From the NCBI GenBank assembly GCA_964595035.1, contig CAZQNW010000007.1, forward strand, positions 1 to 31,084: a stretch of DNA of 31,084 bases, written 5' to 3'. The notes beneath the pieces are model-generated. The model saw only the letters and a program-made list of their open reading frames with translations, was not told the origin of the DNA and ran no database searches. This DNA is from JAKASV01 sp964595035 (GTDB lineage: Bacteria > Babelota > Babeliae > Babelales > Vermiphilaceae). The translations under genes and the position numbers were made by a program. Positions 15,244 to 24,635 of this stretch are shown in pieces. Position 1 is the stretch's first letter, and every line of letters starts with the position of its first letter.

Positions 15244-18200
15244 CAGAGGAATGCTAGAGCGTTTTAAGGAATATGTCAGTGTTTCTCAGTTCAATGCCAT
15301 ACGTGTTGGACTTGCTTCTCCTGAAAAAATCAGGAGTCTTTCCTATGGAGAGGTAAAGAAAACTGAGACTATCAATTATCGAACGCTTAAACCAGAACGT
15401 GATGGTTTATTATGCGCAAGAATTTTTGGTCCTGTTAAGGATTGGGAATGTAATTGCGGTAAATACAAACGCATGAAACATCGTGGTATTACGTGTGAAA
15501 AATGTGGTGTAGAAGTTATTCAATCCCGTGTACGTCGTGAACGTATGGGGCATATTAACCTTGTTGCTCCCGTTTGTCATATTTGGTACCTCAAAGGTAT
15601 ACCAAGTTATCTTGGCCTGATTATGGATATGCCAGTTAAGGATCTTGAACGCGTTATTTACTATGATGCGTACATTGTTATTCATCAGGGTCGATCACCA
15701 TATTTGCGCAAGACACTTTTGAGTGGTGTTGAGTATGAAAAATATGTTGATTCAAATCCGACTGACATGGAATTCAAGGCGGATACTGGTGCCGAAGCTA
15801 TTAAGGTTCTTCTTTCTTTGATTGATTTAAAAGCTGAAATAGATGCTTTAGAAGAAGAATATAGACGTACCGCGTCTGTTGCGGCGCGTCTTAAAATTAT
15901 GAGGCGTATTCGCGTTCTATCGGGCCTTCTGCATGCAAATTTGCGTCCAGAGTGGATGATTTTGGAAGTTTTGCCGGTATTGCCCCCGGATTTACGTCCT
16001 TTGGTTCCGCTCGATGGTGGTCGCTTTGCCAGTTCAGATCTGAATGAATTATACCGTCGTGTTCTCAATAGAAATATACGTTTACAACGTTTGTTTGAGA
16101 TTGAAGCCCCTTCCGTTATCATTAAGAATGAAAAGCGCATGTTGCAAGAATCTGTAGATGCTCTTATTGATAATGGTCGTCGTGGCCAACCTGTCCGAGG
16201 TACCAATCGCAGACCACTTAAGTCATTGAGTGAGATGCTTCGTGGTAAGCAGGGGCGTTTTAGACAAAATCTTCTTGGTCGTCGCGTAGATTATTCTGCT
16301 CGTTCTGTAATTGTGGTTGATCCAGAATTACGTATGGATCAATGTGGTATACCTAAAATTATGGCTTTAGAATTATTTAAGCCGTATGTATATGCCGGGT
16401 TGATTGAGCGGGAAATAGCTCCTAATTTGCGTGTTGCTAAAAAAATGGTTGAAGAAATGGATCCTGAAATATGGGGCGTTTTGGAAGCCGTTGTTCATGG
16501 GCATCCGGTTCTTTTGAACCGTGCACCAACATTGCACCGTTTAGGTATACAAGCTTTCTATCCTATTTTAGTTGATGGTAAGGCTATTAAAATCCACCCC
16601 TTAGTTTGTGCTGCATTCAATGCTGACTTTGATGGTGACCAAATGGCTGTACATTTACCACTAAGTAGGATGGCACAAGAAGAAGCGAAACGTTTAATAC
16701 TTTCTGTTAATAACGTACTTTCTCCGGCGAATGGTAAGCCTGTTAGTGTTCCGTCTCAGGATATGGTTTTGGGCTTGCACTATTTAACTAAAGTTCGCTC
16801 TGGAGTTCGTGGTGAAGGTATTACTTTTTCTGATACACAAGAAGTTGTATATGCATTTCAACATGGTAGTGTTAGTCTTCATGCAAAAATTAGTCTACGT
16901 CTGAATGATCAGATCGTTCAGACAACTGTTGGTCGCGTTATATTATATGAGGCATTACCATCCGGATCAGATTTTTATTGGGTCAATAAGATCATGAAAA
17001 AATCTGACTTAGCCAAGCTTGTTGAAAAAGTATATTACAGATTTGGTTCTGAAAGTGCTGTACAGTGCTTAGACCGCATCAAAAAGATGGGTTTCTATTA
17101 TGCAACTGTTGGTGGACTTTCATTCTCGGTTGATGATCTTTTAATTCCTAAATCGAAGCCTGCTATGCTTGAAAAAGCAGAAAAAGAGGTTGCGAAGGTA
17201 GAAAAGCAGTATCAAGAAGGTATTATCACAAATGGCGAACGTTATAATAAAGTTTTGAGCGTTTGGTGGAATACCAGTAACGATGTTGCAAAAGCTATGT
17301 ATAGCGAACTTGAAGCTCAGGACAAGGTGTCTTTCTTAAATGAAGATCATAGTGAAAAACCGTTTAATTTTGTATTTTTGATTCTTGAATCTGGTGCACG
17401 TGGTAGTAAAGAACAGGTTAGACAGTTAGCTGGTATGCGTGGACTTATGGCAAAACCAACTGGCGAAGTTATGGAAACTCCTGTAAAAAATAACTTCAAG
17501 GATGGTTTAACGGTGTTTGAATACTTTGTATCAACTCACGGTGCTCGTAAGGGTCAGGCGGATACAGCATTAAAAACTGCTAACTCCGGTTATTTGACAC
17601 GTCGTTTAGTCGATGTTGCTCAGGATGTTGTTGTTTCTATGCATGATTGTCGTACTCTCGGGTATGTTACTATTAGTGCATTAAAAGATTCCGGCGATGT
17701 TGTGTATCCGCTGGCGAGTCGTGTTTTTGGTCGCGTGTTGGCAGCAGATGTTAAAGATGCATTCACAGGCGAAATATTGTTCAAGCAAGGCCATGTGATT
17801 ACAAGACAAGATATCGAAAAATTAGAAGAAGCTGCTGTTGATTCAATCAAGGTTCGTTCTGTATTGACATGTCAAGCAAAACGCGGTGTATGTGCTCAAT
17901 GTTATGGCTATGATTTATCAAAGAATGGAATTGTTGATGTTGGTACTGCTGTTGGTGTTATAGCCGCACAGTCTATCGGTGAACCTGGTACGCAGCTTAC
18001 CATGAAAACCTTCCATATCGGTGGTACTGCAAGTGGTCTTGCCAATCAACCATTCTTTACAGCTAAGAGTGATGGTATTGTGGGTTGGCGTGGCATCCGT
18101 ACACTCAAAAATCGTTTTGGACAAAATATAGTTATGAGCCGTAAGGGTCGTTTGGTTATTCATTCGAAAGATGAACGGGAGCTTCAGAGCCATGATCTTG

Positions 18201-19345
18201 AATACGGTTCGATTATATATGTAGAAGATGGTCAAGAGGTAAAAAACGGTACTAAGCTTGTAGAGTGGGATCCAGATAACCGTGTTATGTGTACAGAAAA
18301 ATCTGGTATTATCTCGTATGTTGACTTAGTTGAAAACGTTACGGTACAAGAACGATTTGATGAAACAACAGGCAAATCAAGTTATATAGTACTTGAACAT
18401 AAAGGTGATAAATATCAGCCGGCTATAGCAATTCTTGATCAAGATGGCAATGAAGTAGCATTATATCATTTACCATCAGGTTCATACCTGATTGCACATG
18501 AAAAGCAATCTGTTGAAATAGGCGATGTTTTGGTTAAAATTCCTAGAGAATTATATAGAACGCGCGATATTACTGGTGGATTGCCTCGTATTGCTGAGTT
18601 GTTCGAAGCTCGTATGCCGAAAGATCCTGCGATTATCTCAGATATTGATGGTGAAGTTGTGTTTGGTGGTATTCATAGAGGCTTACGTAAGATCAGCGTT
18701 GTATCAGCTACGGAGACATTTGATTACTTTATTGCTCCAGGTAAACAACTTAATGTTGCCAATGGGGATAAGGTCAATGCAGGTGATCAGCTTACTGTTG
18801 GTACTCCGGTATTGCATGATTTATTGAGGATTATGGGACCTGATGTTGTTCAGCGTTATTTGGTTGACCAAATTCAGGAAATTTATCGCCTTCAAGGTAT
18901 TGATATAAATGACCGTCACATTGAATTGATTGTACGGCAGATGATGCGTAAGGTTCGTGTTGTTGACTCTGGGGATACAGATTTCCTTGTTGGTGATCGT
19001 GTAGATCGTATACACTTTAAGACTGTTAATGAGTTGATGCAAGCAGAACGTAAACGTGTTGCTATTGCTAAACCGGTCCTGATGGGTATTACGCAGGCTT
19101 CGCTTGGTACTGAAAGCTTTATTTCGGCGGCATCGTTCCAAGAAACAACGAGAATTTTAAGTGAAGCTGCTGTTTCCGGTCAGGTTGATCATCTTTATGG
19201 CTTGAAAGAAAATGTTATTGTAGGTAAATTAATTCCTACCGGTACAGGAATTGCATCTTTCAGACAGAAGTATTTAGGTGATGGATTAACTGATCTTGAA
19301 CGTCAAGCGCAACAAGAAGAAGCAAAAACTATCAACATTGGTTAA
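15236..19345 (+). CDS. rpoC: DNA-directed RNA polymerase subunit beta-prime
   Basis: Beta-prime carries the active-site magnesium. The protein has about 1369 residues. I start at the GTG at 15236: AAGGAG lies seven bases upstream and the start overlaps the rpoB end by eight bases; an ATG at 15251 has its GAGGA directly against it, too close to work. Visible landmarks are the N-terminal zinc site (CNCGKYKRMKHRGITCEKCG), the catalytic loop NADFDGDQMAVHLP (aspartates near 462-466), the bridge-helix/trigger-loop region with GEPGTQLTMKTFHIGG, and the second zinc site (CQAKRGVCAQCYG). No large insertion or split is seen. Confidence 0.98.
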   Translation: MNSRGMLERFKEYVSVSQFNAIRVGLASPEKIRSLSYGEVKKTETINYRTLKPERDGLLCARIFGPVKDWECNCGKYKRMKHRGITCEKCGVEVIQSRVRRERMGHINLVAPVCHIWYLKGIPSYLGLIMDMPVKDLERVIYYDAYIVIHQGRSPYLRKTLLSGVEYEKYVDSNPTDMEFKADTGAEAIKVLLSLIDLKAEIDALEEEYRRTASVAARLKIMRRIRVLSGLLHANLRPEWMILEVLPVLPPDLRPLVPLDGGRFASSDLNELYRRVLNRNIRLQRLFEIEAPSVIIKNEKRMLQESVDALIDNGRRGQPVRGTNRRPLKSLSEMLRGKQGRFRQNLLGRRVDYSARSVIVVDPELRMDQCGIPKIMALELFKPYVYAGLIEREIAPNLRVAKKMVEEMDPEIWGVLEAVVHGHPVLLNRAPTLHRLGIQAFYPILVDGKAIKIHPLVCAAFNADFDGDQMAVHLPLSRMAQEEAKRLILSVNNVLSPANGKPVSVPSQDMVLGLHYLTKVRSGVRGEGITFSDTQEVVYAFQHGSVSLHAKISLRLNDQIVQTTVGRVILYEALPSGSDFYWVNKIMKKSDLAKLVEKVYYRFGSESAVQCLDRIKKMGFYYATVGGLSFSVDDLLIPKSKPAMLEKAEKEVAKVEKQYQEGIITNGERYNKVLSVWWNTSNDVAKAMYSELEAQDKVSFLNEDHSEKPFNFVFLILESGARGSKEQVRQLAGMRGLMAKPTGEVMETPVKNNFKDGLTVFEYFVSTHGARKGQADTALKTANSGYLTRRLVDVAQDVVVSMHDCRTLGYVTISALKDSGDVVYPLASRVFGRVLAADVKDAFTGEILFKQGHVITRQDIEKLEEAAVDSIKVRSVLTCQAKRGVCAQCYGYDLSKNGIVDVGTAVGVIAAQSIGEPGTQLTMKTFHIGGTASGLANQPFFTAKSDGIVGWRGIRTLKNRFGQNIVMSRKGRLVIHSKDERELQSHDLEYGSIIYVEDGQEVKNGTKLVEWDPDNRVMCTEKSGIISYVDLVENVTVQERFDETTGKSSYIVLEHKGDKYQPAIAILDQDGNEVALYHLPSGSYLIAHEKQSVEIGDVLVKIPRELYRTRDITGGLPRIAELFEARMPKDPAIISDIDGEVVFGGIHRGLRKISVVSATETFDYFIAPGKQLNVANGDKVNAGDQLTVGTPVLHDLLRIMGPDVVQRYLVDQIQEIYRLQGIDINDRHIELIVRQMMRKVRVVDSGDTDFLVGDRVDRIHFKTVNELMQAERKRVAIAKPVLMGITQASLGTESFISAASFQETTRILSEAAVSGQVDHLYGLKENVIVGKLIPTGTGIASFRQKYLGDGLTDLERQAQQEEAKTINIG

Positions 19346-19351
19346 ATTTGA

Positions 19352-19363
19352 TATACTAGTATA
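19352..19363. repeat. Perfect palindrome TATACTAGTATA after rpoC
   Basis: A 12-base perfect palindrome lies in the 25 bases between rpoC and tRNA-Val. It contains a -10-like TATACT but no good -35 element upstream and no T-run, so neither promoter nor terminator is well supported. Confidence 0.3.
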
Positions 19364-19370
19364 AGTGGAT

Positions 19371-19445
19371 AGGCGCGTAGCTCAGTGGTAGAGCACTGCT
19401 TTGACGTAGCAGGGGTCAGCGGTTCAAGCCCGCTCGCGCCTACCA
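19371..19445 (+). tRNA. tRNA-Val(GAC)
   Basis: Acceptor stem AGGCGCG/CGCGCCT, D-arm GCTC...GAGC, anticodon stem CTGCT/AGCAG with loop TTGACGT (anticodon GAC), T-arm AGCGGTTCAAGCCCGCT, discriminator A and encoded CCA. It lies 25 bases after rpoC and 52 before rpsO. Confidence 0.95.
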
Positions 19446-19497
19446 GTTCAAGAAAGTGTTACACCCAGATTGGTTAGAGATTTTAACGGGGACTTAT

Positions 19498-19767
19498 ATG
19501 GCAGTAAGTAAAGATAAAAAAGAAACGCTCATTCGTGAATTTGCGCAAAAGCCGGAAGATACCGGCTCAATTGAAGTTCAGATTGCTTTGTTAACAGAAG
19601 ATATTAAGGCTTTAACTGAACACTTTAAGGAACATCAAAAAGATTTTTCCTCTAAGCGTGGTTTGTTAGTGAAAGTTTCTCGTCGTAAACGTTTTTTGCA
19701 GTATTTAGAGAAACATAATCCTGCTAAGTATCAAGAAGTAATTAAGCGTTTAGGGCTTAAGAAGTAA
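19498..19767 (+). CDS. rpsO: 30S ribosomal protein S15
   Basis: S15 binds 16S rRNA early in assembly and forms bridge B4 with the 50S subunit. The 89-residue protein has exactly the usual length, with the block TGSIEVQIALLTEDIKALTEH and the C-terminal RGLLVKVSRRKRFLQYL. The ATG at 19498 (after GGGG) gives the normal AVSKDKKETL start; a longer reading from 19456 is not family-like. It is followed by pnp, the standard rpsO-pnp pair. Confidence 0.97.
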   Translation: MAVSKDKKETLIREFAQKPEDTGSIEVQIALLTEDIKALTEHFKEHQKDFSSKRGLLVKVSRRKRFLQYLEKHNPAKYQEVIKRLGLKK

Positions 19768-19807
19768 AAATGATCTTACGGGTTATGAGAGAAGGATAAT
19801 CAATCGT

Positions 19808-21898
19808 ATGGTAAAAAAATTTCAGGCTCCGGATTTTGGTTTTGAAGTTGAAATAGGCCTTGTTGCAGCGCAGGCTGATGGGGCTGTGTGGTTTAGGCAT
19901 GGTGGTTCCGTTGTACTTGCTACAGCTGTATCAGAACCAACACAAGAATTTCCTGGTTTTTTGCCGTTAACGGTTGAGTATCGTGAACAGTTTTCTGCAG
20001 CAGGTAAAATTCCTGGCGGTTACTATAAACGTGAAGGTAAACCTACTGATAAGGAAGTGTTGACGGGAAGAATTATTGATCGTTCTATTCGTCCATTGTT
20101 CCCTTCTGACTTTTTTCAACAAGTTCAGATAATCAATACAGTTTATTCTGTAGATAAGGAACATAGTCCAAGTATAATGGCATTAAACGCCACGTCCTTG
20201 GCTTTGGTTATTTCCAATATTCCGTTCTTGGAACCTGTTGGTGCGGTAGAGTTATGTCGCATAGATGGTTCATGGGTTGTTAACCCTACATATCCTGAAA
20301 TTGTTAAGTCGGATGCCAAGTTAACTGTAGCTGGAACGGCTGCGGGTATCTGCATGGTGGAAGGTTCTTCAGTAGGTATAGCAGAAGCTGAATTTGTCGA
20401 TGTGCTGTTCATGGCTCATGAATCAATCAAAAAGATTGTTGCATGGCAACTTCAAATCCAAAATGAAGTTGGAAAACCTAAAGATAATTCTGAAAAGGAT
20501 TTTAATTTTGATTGGTCTTTATGGAAGCAACGTGTCGATAGCTTATTGACTGATGAAACATTAAAAAGTTTTTTTATTGCGGATAAAATCGAACGCGGGT
20601 CTCGCATTTCGCAAGTCCGTGAGGTATTGTTACAGCAATTTGAACAGGAAATAAAAGAAACAGGAATATCGCAGACTGTTATTGATTATGTATTTGATAC
20701 GCAATTGCGTGCAAAGATTGTTAACATGATTTTTGCACTTAATAAGCGCATTGATGGGCGTGATTTTACTACGGTACGTGATATTTCCATCCAAGTTGGC
20801 CTTTTACCCTTTACACATGGATCTGCTCTCTTCAAGCGAGGAAGAACGCAGGCTCTTGTAAGTTTGACGTTAGGAAGCGGTCAAGATGAACAACGCATCG
20901 AAGAGCTCATGGAAGATGGCGAGTTTTCTGGTAATTTTATGTTGCATTATAATTTCTTGCCTTTTTCAACGGGTGAAATTCGTCCTATGCGTGGCCCAGG
21001 ACGTCGTGAAGTAGGGCATGGTTACCTGGCAGCATCGGCTGTAAGAGGTGTACTTCCTGCAAAAGAAGATTTTCCTTATACCATTCGTGTTGTTTCCGAT
21101 ATTTTGGAATCTGATGGGTCATCATCTATGGCGACAACATGCGGTGCAACTATGGCTTTAATGCACGGCGGTGTTCCTATTAAATCAATGGTAGGTGGTA
21201 TTGCTATGGGCTTGCTTATGAATGAGCAAGGTGAGTTCAAAGTACTTTCAGATATTAGCGGGTTTGAAGATGCCTTCGGGTTGATGGACTTTAAGGTTGC
21301 GGGAACTGATCAGGGTATTACTGCAATTCAAATGGACATCAAATATAAAGGTGGCCTTTCTCGTAAGATATTTGAACAGGCGATGGAGCAGGCACGAGTC
21401 GGTCGTATGCATATTTTAGAACAGATGCGTAAAGTGTTAAGTGCTCCAAATCCAACATTATCTGATCTTGTTCCAAAAGTTTCTACTTTGAAAATTGATA
21501 CCGATAAAATTGGTGCAATTATTGGTACAGGTGGTAAAACAATTCGCGAAATTAGTGAAAAGACAAAGACTGAAATCAGTATTGAGCCCGATGGCCTTGT
21601 AAAAATTTATGGTGCTCCCGGAGCAGATATTGATATGGCTGCTAATTGGATTAATACATTAGCGGGAAAAATTGAACGAGGAATGCGTTATCAAGGTAAG
21701 ATTCGTCGTTTTGCTGATTTTGGTATTTTTGTCGAGTTAGTACCTGGACAAGATGGGTTGGTCCATGTCTCTAATGTTCCAAAACAATATCAAAGAAATT
21801 TTTCAACACACTATAAGCTGGATGATATTGTAACAGTTGAAGTTGTTGAATATGATTCAGTAACGGGCAAGATTCGTTTAAAACTCTTAGAACGATAA
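19808..21898 (+). CDS. pnp: Polyribonucleotide nucleotidyltransferase (PNPase)
   Basis: Phosphorolytic 3'-5' exoribonuclease of mRNA decay. The 696-residue protein has two RNase PH-like core domains, with FLPLTVEYREQFSAAGKIPGG in the first and the catalytic region EILESDGSSSMATTCGA-like (about 435-450) in the second. A KH domain (TDKIGAIIGTGGKTIREI, from about 563) and an S1 domain (YQGKIRRFADFGIFVELV, from about 627) complete the family layout. Length is normal. AAGGA precedes the ATG. It lies between rpsO and rph, so two phosphorolytic RNases are encoded side by side. Confidence 0.97.
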   Translation: MVKKFQAPDFGFEVEIGLVAAQADGAVWFRHGGSVVLATAVSEPTQEFPGFLPLTVEYREQFSAAGKIPGGYYKREGKPTDKEVLTGRIIDRSIRPLFPSDFFQQVQIINTVYSVDKEHSPSIMALNATSLALVISNIPFLEPVGAVELCRIDGSWVVNPTYPEIVKSDAKLTVAGTAAGICMVEGSSVGIAEAEFVDVLFMAHESIKKIVAWQLQIQNEVGKPKDNSEKDFNFDWSLWKQRVDSLLTDETLKSFFIADKIERGSRISQVREVLLQQFEQEIKETGISQTVIDYVFDTQLRAKIVNMIFALNKRIDGRDFTTVRDISIQVGLLPFTHGSALFKRGRTQALVSLTLGSGQDEQRIEELMEDGEFSGNFMLHYNFLPFSTGEIRPMRGPGRREVGHGYLAASAVRGVLPAKEDFPYTIRVVSDILESDGSSSMATTCGATMALMHGGVPIKSMVGGIAMGLLMNEQGEFKVLSDISGFEDAFGLMDFKVAGTDQGITAIQMDIKYKGGLSRKIFEQAMEQARVGRMHILEQMRKVLSAPNPTLSDLVPKVSTLKIDTDKIGAIIGTGGKTIREISEKTKTEISIEPDGLVKIYGAPGADIDMAANWINTLAGKIERGMRYQGKIRRFADFGIFVELVPGQDGLVHVSNVPKQYQRNFSTHYKLDDIVTVEVVEYDSVTGKIRLKLLER

Positions 21899-21915
21899 AG
21901 TGATGAGCTTTTTAT

Positions 21916-22761
21916 ATGAACGCACTGCCAAAAATGAGTTGCGCAGGTAGGGCATATGGGCGCAAGTCTGATCAAATACGTCCGATCCATGTGACATATG
22001 ATGCCTTTGGTTATGCCTCCGGAACTGTTCTTTTTGAGATAGGTAATACTAAGGTGTTGTGTGCTGCTAGCCTGACTGCCGGTGTTCCTCCTTTTCTTAG
22101 AGGAAATAAAACAGGATGGTTGACTGCGGAATACGCCATGCTTCCTACATCAACTGTTCAACGGACACAGCGCGAAGCCATTACACAAAAACGCAGCGGT
22201 CGTGGGACTGAAATATCAAGGTTAATTGGTAGAGCCTTACGAGCTGTAACAAACTTAGATGTTTTGGGTGAACGTACAATAACCATTGATTGTGACGTAC
22301 TTCAGGCGGATGGTGGTACGAGGACTGCGGCAATATCCGGTGCCTATTTAGCCTTAAAATTAGCTGAAAGCCGTTGGCAAGAAGATAAGATTATTACATC
22401 CCCATGCGTCGTAGGTGATGTGGCTGCTATTTCTGTAGGGATGCTTAATGGCGTGCCCGTGGTTGATCTTGACTGTACTGAAGATAATAATGCAGATGTA
22501 GATTTTAATTTTATGCTTACATCAGAGGGTGATATTATTGAAATTCAGGGCGCTGTTGAACATGCGAAAGCAATAAAATGGACGGATTTCGAATGTATGC
22601 GTCAATTGGCTATAAAGGGTGTGAAATCGCTCTTTGAATCATTACCACCTGTACCTTCCGATCATGAGAAAAATATGCATAATGCATATGAAGATAAGTC
22701 TGAACGTGTAACTGAATGCACGCCATTATTTTGTTTGAAAAATCGTTTAGAAAAAGCTTAA
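21916..22761 (+). CDS. rph: Ribonuclease PH, with a C-terminal extension
   Basis: Phosphorolytic exonuclease that trims tRNA 3' ends. The core (about 17-240) has the family motifs: RKSDQIRPI at the N-terminus, GWLTAEYAMLPTST, RQ-like SGRGTEISRLIGRALRA, and TIDCDVLQADGGTRTAAISGAY holding the catalytic DG. The C-terminal core EIQGAVEHAKAI replaces the usual EIQGTAEG. At 281 residues it is about 40 longer than typical bacterial RNase PH; the extra tail has no recognised motif. It starts 18 bases after pnp and ends one base before the next gene's start, so it is in the same transcription unit. Confidence 0.94.
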   Translation: MNALPKMSCAGRAYGRKSDQIRPIHVTYDAFGYASGTVLFEIGNTKVLCAASLTAGVPPFLRGNKTGWLTAEYAMLPTSTVQRTQREAITQKRSGRGTEISRLIGRALRAVTNLDVLGERTITIDCDVLQADGGTRTAAISGAYLALKLAESRWQEDKIITSPCVVGDVAAISVGMLNGVPVVDLDCTEDNNADVDFNFMLTSEGDIIEIQGAVEHAKAIKWTDFECMRQLAIKGVKSLFESLPPVPSDHEKNMHNAYEDKSERVTECTPLFCLKNRLEKA

Positions 22762-22762
22762 T

Positions 22763-23764
22763 ATGAATTTTATTGCATTTCTTCTTGAATCAAAAGCTCA
22801 TGAGTGGTGGCAACAACGTGCTGTTGTATGTGGCACTGGACCTACATATCCATTACTCTTTTTTTCTTTTTTTTTAGAGAACTGTAAGAATAAATCCATT
22901 GGACCTATGCAAATTATTGATTTATCTCAAGTGCCGTGTGATGTGGCGAGTGCACAGTTATCGACATCTTTCTTGGGTAGTCGTAGCTATTATTGGCTAA
23001 AAAATTTATCTGAGTTGGACGCTAAAAAAAGAGCATATTGGTATTCTTTTGTTCAACAGTACCAAGGTCCCAACTGCCTATTTTTGTTTAGTGAAAAGTC
23101 GTTGGGGCAAAAGACTGAAAAAATTGTTGAATTTGAGATTCCAGAATATCTTGATATGACAACAGCTACCCCAATTCTTAATGCGCTTGTTCCTGATGAG
23201 ACAAGACGATGCTCTCTTGCCATGCGAACTGTATTTAAAAAGCGTCGTAAGATTATGCTTGACGAGTTGTGCCAGTTAGCTCGCTATATGATTATTTCTG
23301 GTCCAGCATTTGAGCGATTTCTTACCGATTGGCTTGATATAATCATGGTTCCTGAATCGTCACTTTTTGATTTAAGTAAATATTTATTTGCACGTAATCA
23401 GGAAGCTTTTTTTAGAGTCTGGAATGTTATAGGCCCACAATATGGAGAGTTGTTTTGGGTTGCTTACTGGTCAGAAATTTTTTGGAGAGCATATAATTTT
23501 TCACGTCTTTCATCTCTTGGATTGCATGATCAAGCAAAGAAGTTTGCTGTGCGCTTACCATTTAATTTTATTCAAGGAGCTTGGCGTACTATTTCGCTTA
23601 ATGAATTGAAAGAAGCATTTCATTATGTTTATATGCTCGATACGGATATTAAAAATGGTAGTCAAGGTATGCCATTTTTAAATTTGCTTTATCTGAAATT
23701 CTTTTTGCGCCAATTTAACATGCAATCCGGGCTATATACTAAGATTGATCTTAGTAAAAATTGA
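22763..23764 (+). CDS. Divergent DNA polymerase III delta subunit-like protein (candidate HolA)
   Basis: No family is certain. The 333-residue protein follows the plan of clamp-loader delta subunits. An N-terminal part has AQLSTSFLGSRSYYWL (64-79), resembling the delta motif in which an L.t.sLFg.rr..vl segment precedes the YQGPNCLFLF strand (100-109). A helical middle (145-195) follows. Then SLFDLSKYLFARNQEAFFRVW (200-220) matches the delta pattern (nvFeL.dal..gd...al..l), and the C-terminal helix bundle ends in LDTDIKNG (292-299), which recalls the conserved D..iKtG of HolA. As in delta, there is no Walker A motif. The ATG is one base after the rph stop, so it is translated with pnp-rph. This call rests on motif order alone; a lineage-specific protein of other function is possible. 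Confidence 0.55.
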   Translation: MNFIAFLLESKAHEWWQQRAVVCGTGPTYPLLFFSFFLENCKNKSIGPMQIIDLSQVPCDVASAQLSTSFLGSRSYYWLKNLSELDAKKRAYWYSFVQQYQGPNCLFLFSEKSLGQKTEKIVEFEIPEYLDMTTATPILNALVPDETRRCSLAMRTVFKKRRKIMLDELCQLARYMIISGPAFERFLTDWLDIIMVPESSLFDLSKYLFARNQEAFFRVWNVIGPQYGELFWVAYWSEIFWRAYNFSRLSSLGLHDQAKKFAVRLPFNFIQGAWRTISLNELKEAFHYVYMLDTDIKNGSQGMPFLNLLYLKFFLRQFNMQSGLYTKIDLSKN

Positions 23765-23799
23765 TAGTAGATGTTCCATTCTATTACTCTTTCTACTAT
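23764..23799 (+). repeat. Inverted repeat downstream of the HolA-like gene
   Basis: ATAGTAGA (23764-23771, overlapping the stop codon) and TCTACTAT (23792-23799) form an 8-base inverted repeat with a 20-base loop. It could help end transcription between the convergent units, but it lacks a proper T-run. Confidence 0.3.
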
Positions 23800-23962
23800 T
23801 CTGTCTTTAAAGTGATACTTCTCGCATTAAAGTTGTTCTTGTTGCATAAGAGTTTCTTGGATATATATAACTTTATGTCCTGGTGTAGTTCGAAAGAAAA
23901 TATACCTTGTTTATGGTATCTACGCTATTGAATGAAGGATCTTTAGAGTAAGCCTCTTAAAA

Positions 23963-24622
23963 TTAGTTTGTTTGCTCTTCGTTAGGTTGAATCATGCCAA
24001 GAGAAATAATGAGTGTCATTGCTTCTTGCCGAGTAATATTTAATGGAGTCAGTTCTTGTTCAGGTACTATGAGGTAAAAGCCGTTTGTCGGCGTAGGAGT
24101 TGTGGGAACAAAAACATTTTTATAAACAATATTTGGATTTGAAGATAGATGAGGAGACAGTTCACCTGTGACAAAACCAATTGTTTGAGTTCCTGTATGT
24201 GGAAATTTTATGAGAACTACTTGTTTGATATTGTTTTTATCTTGGCTGCCGAATGTATGTACCAGTTGTTTCATGCCTGAATATACGGGTCGAATCAAAG
24301 GAATTTTGCTAAACCATTGTTCGATTTTGTGTAATATTGATTGAAAGACAAAAATATTTAAGATGGTGCCCAAAAGTATAATGAATAATAAACTTCCTAT
24401 AATTTCAACATGAGGGATCCACTTTAACCATACAGGAATGAACTGTGTACTGCTCATGATGAGGTTTCTAATAGGTTCTAATAAACTTTTTATGAATTTA
24501 AAGAGAAAATTAAAAACAGCAATTGTCAAAAGTAGCGGCAGAACTGATATAAGCCCATTTACGAATAGTTTTTTTAGAATGGTGCCTATATATGAAATAA
24601 TGTATAATAATTTTCTTTTCAT
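23963..24622 (-). CDS. DUF502 family membrane protein
   Basis: A 219-residue inner-membrane protein of the DUF502 family, whose function is unknown. It has two membrane helices (about 20-42 and 70-93). After the second comes the family's motif WFSKIPLIRPVYSGMKQLVHTF, then a soluble part with VVLIKFPHTGTQTIGFVTGE and VFVPTTPTPTNGFYLIVPEQE, all typical of DUF502. The ATG at 24622 is chosen because it has AAGGA upstream and gives the family's basic start KRKLLYI; a longer reading from 24721 runs back into glmM. It is the last gene of the cdaA-cdaR-glmM unit, 13 bases after glmM. Confidence 0.85.
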   Translation of the reverse strand: MKRKLLYIISYIGTILKKLFVNGLISVLPLLLTIAVFNFLFKFIKSLLEPIRNLIMSSTQFIPVWLKWIPHVEIIGSLLFIILLGTILNIFVFQSILHKIEQWFSKIPLIRPVYSGMKQLVHTFGSQDKNNIKQVVLIKFPHTGTQTIGFVTGELSPHLSSNPNIVYKNVFVPTTPTPTNGFYLIVPEQELTPLNITRQEAMTLIISLGMIQPNEEQTN

Positions 24623-24635
24623 AGAATCTATTTCC

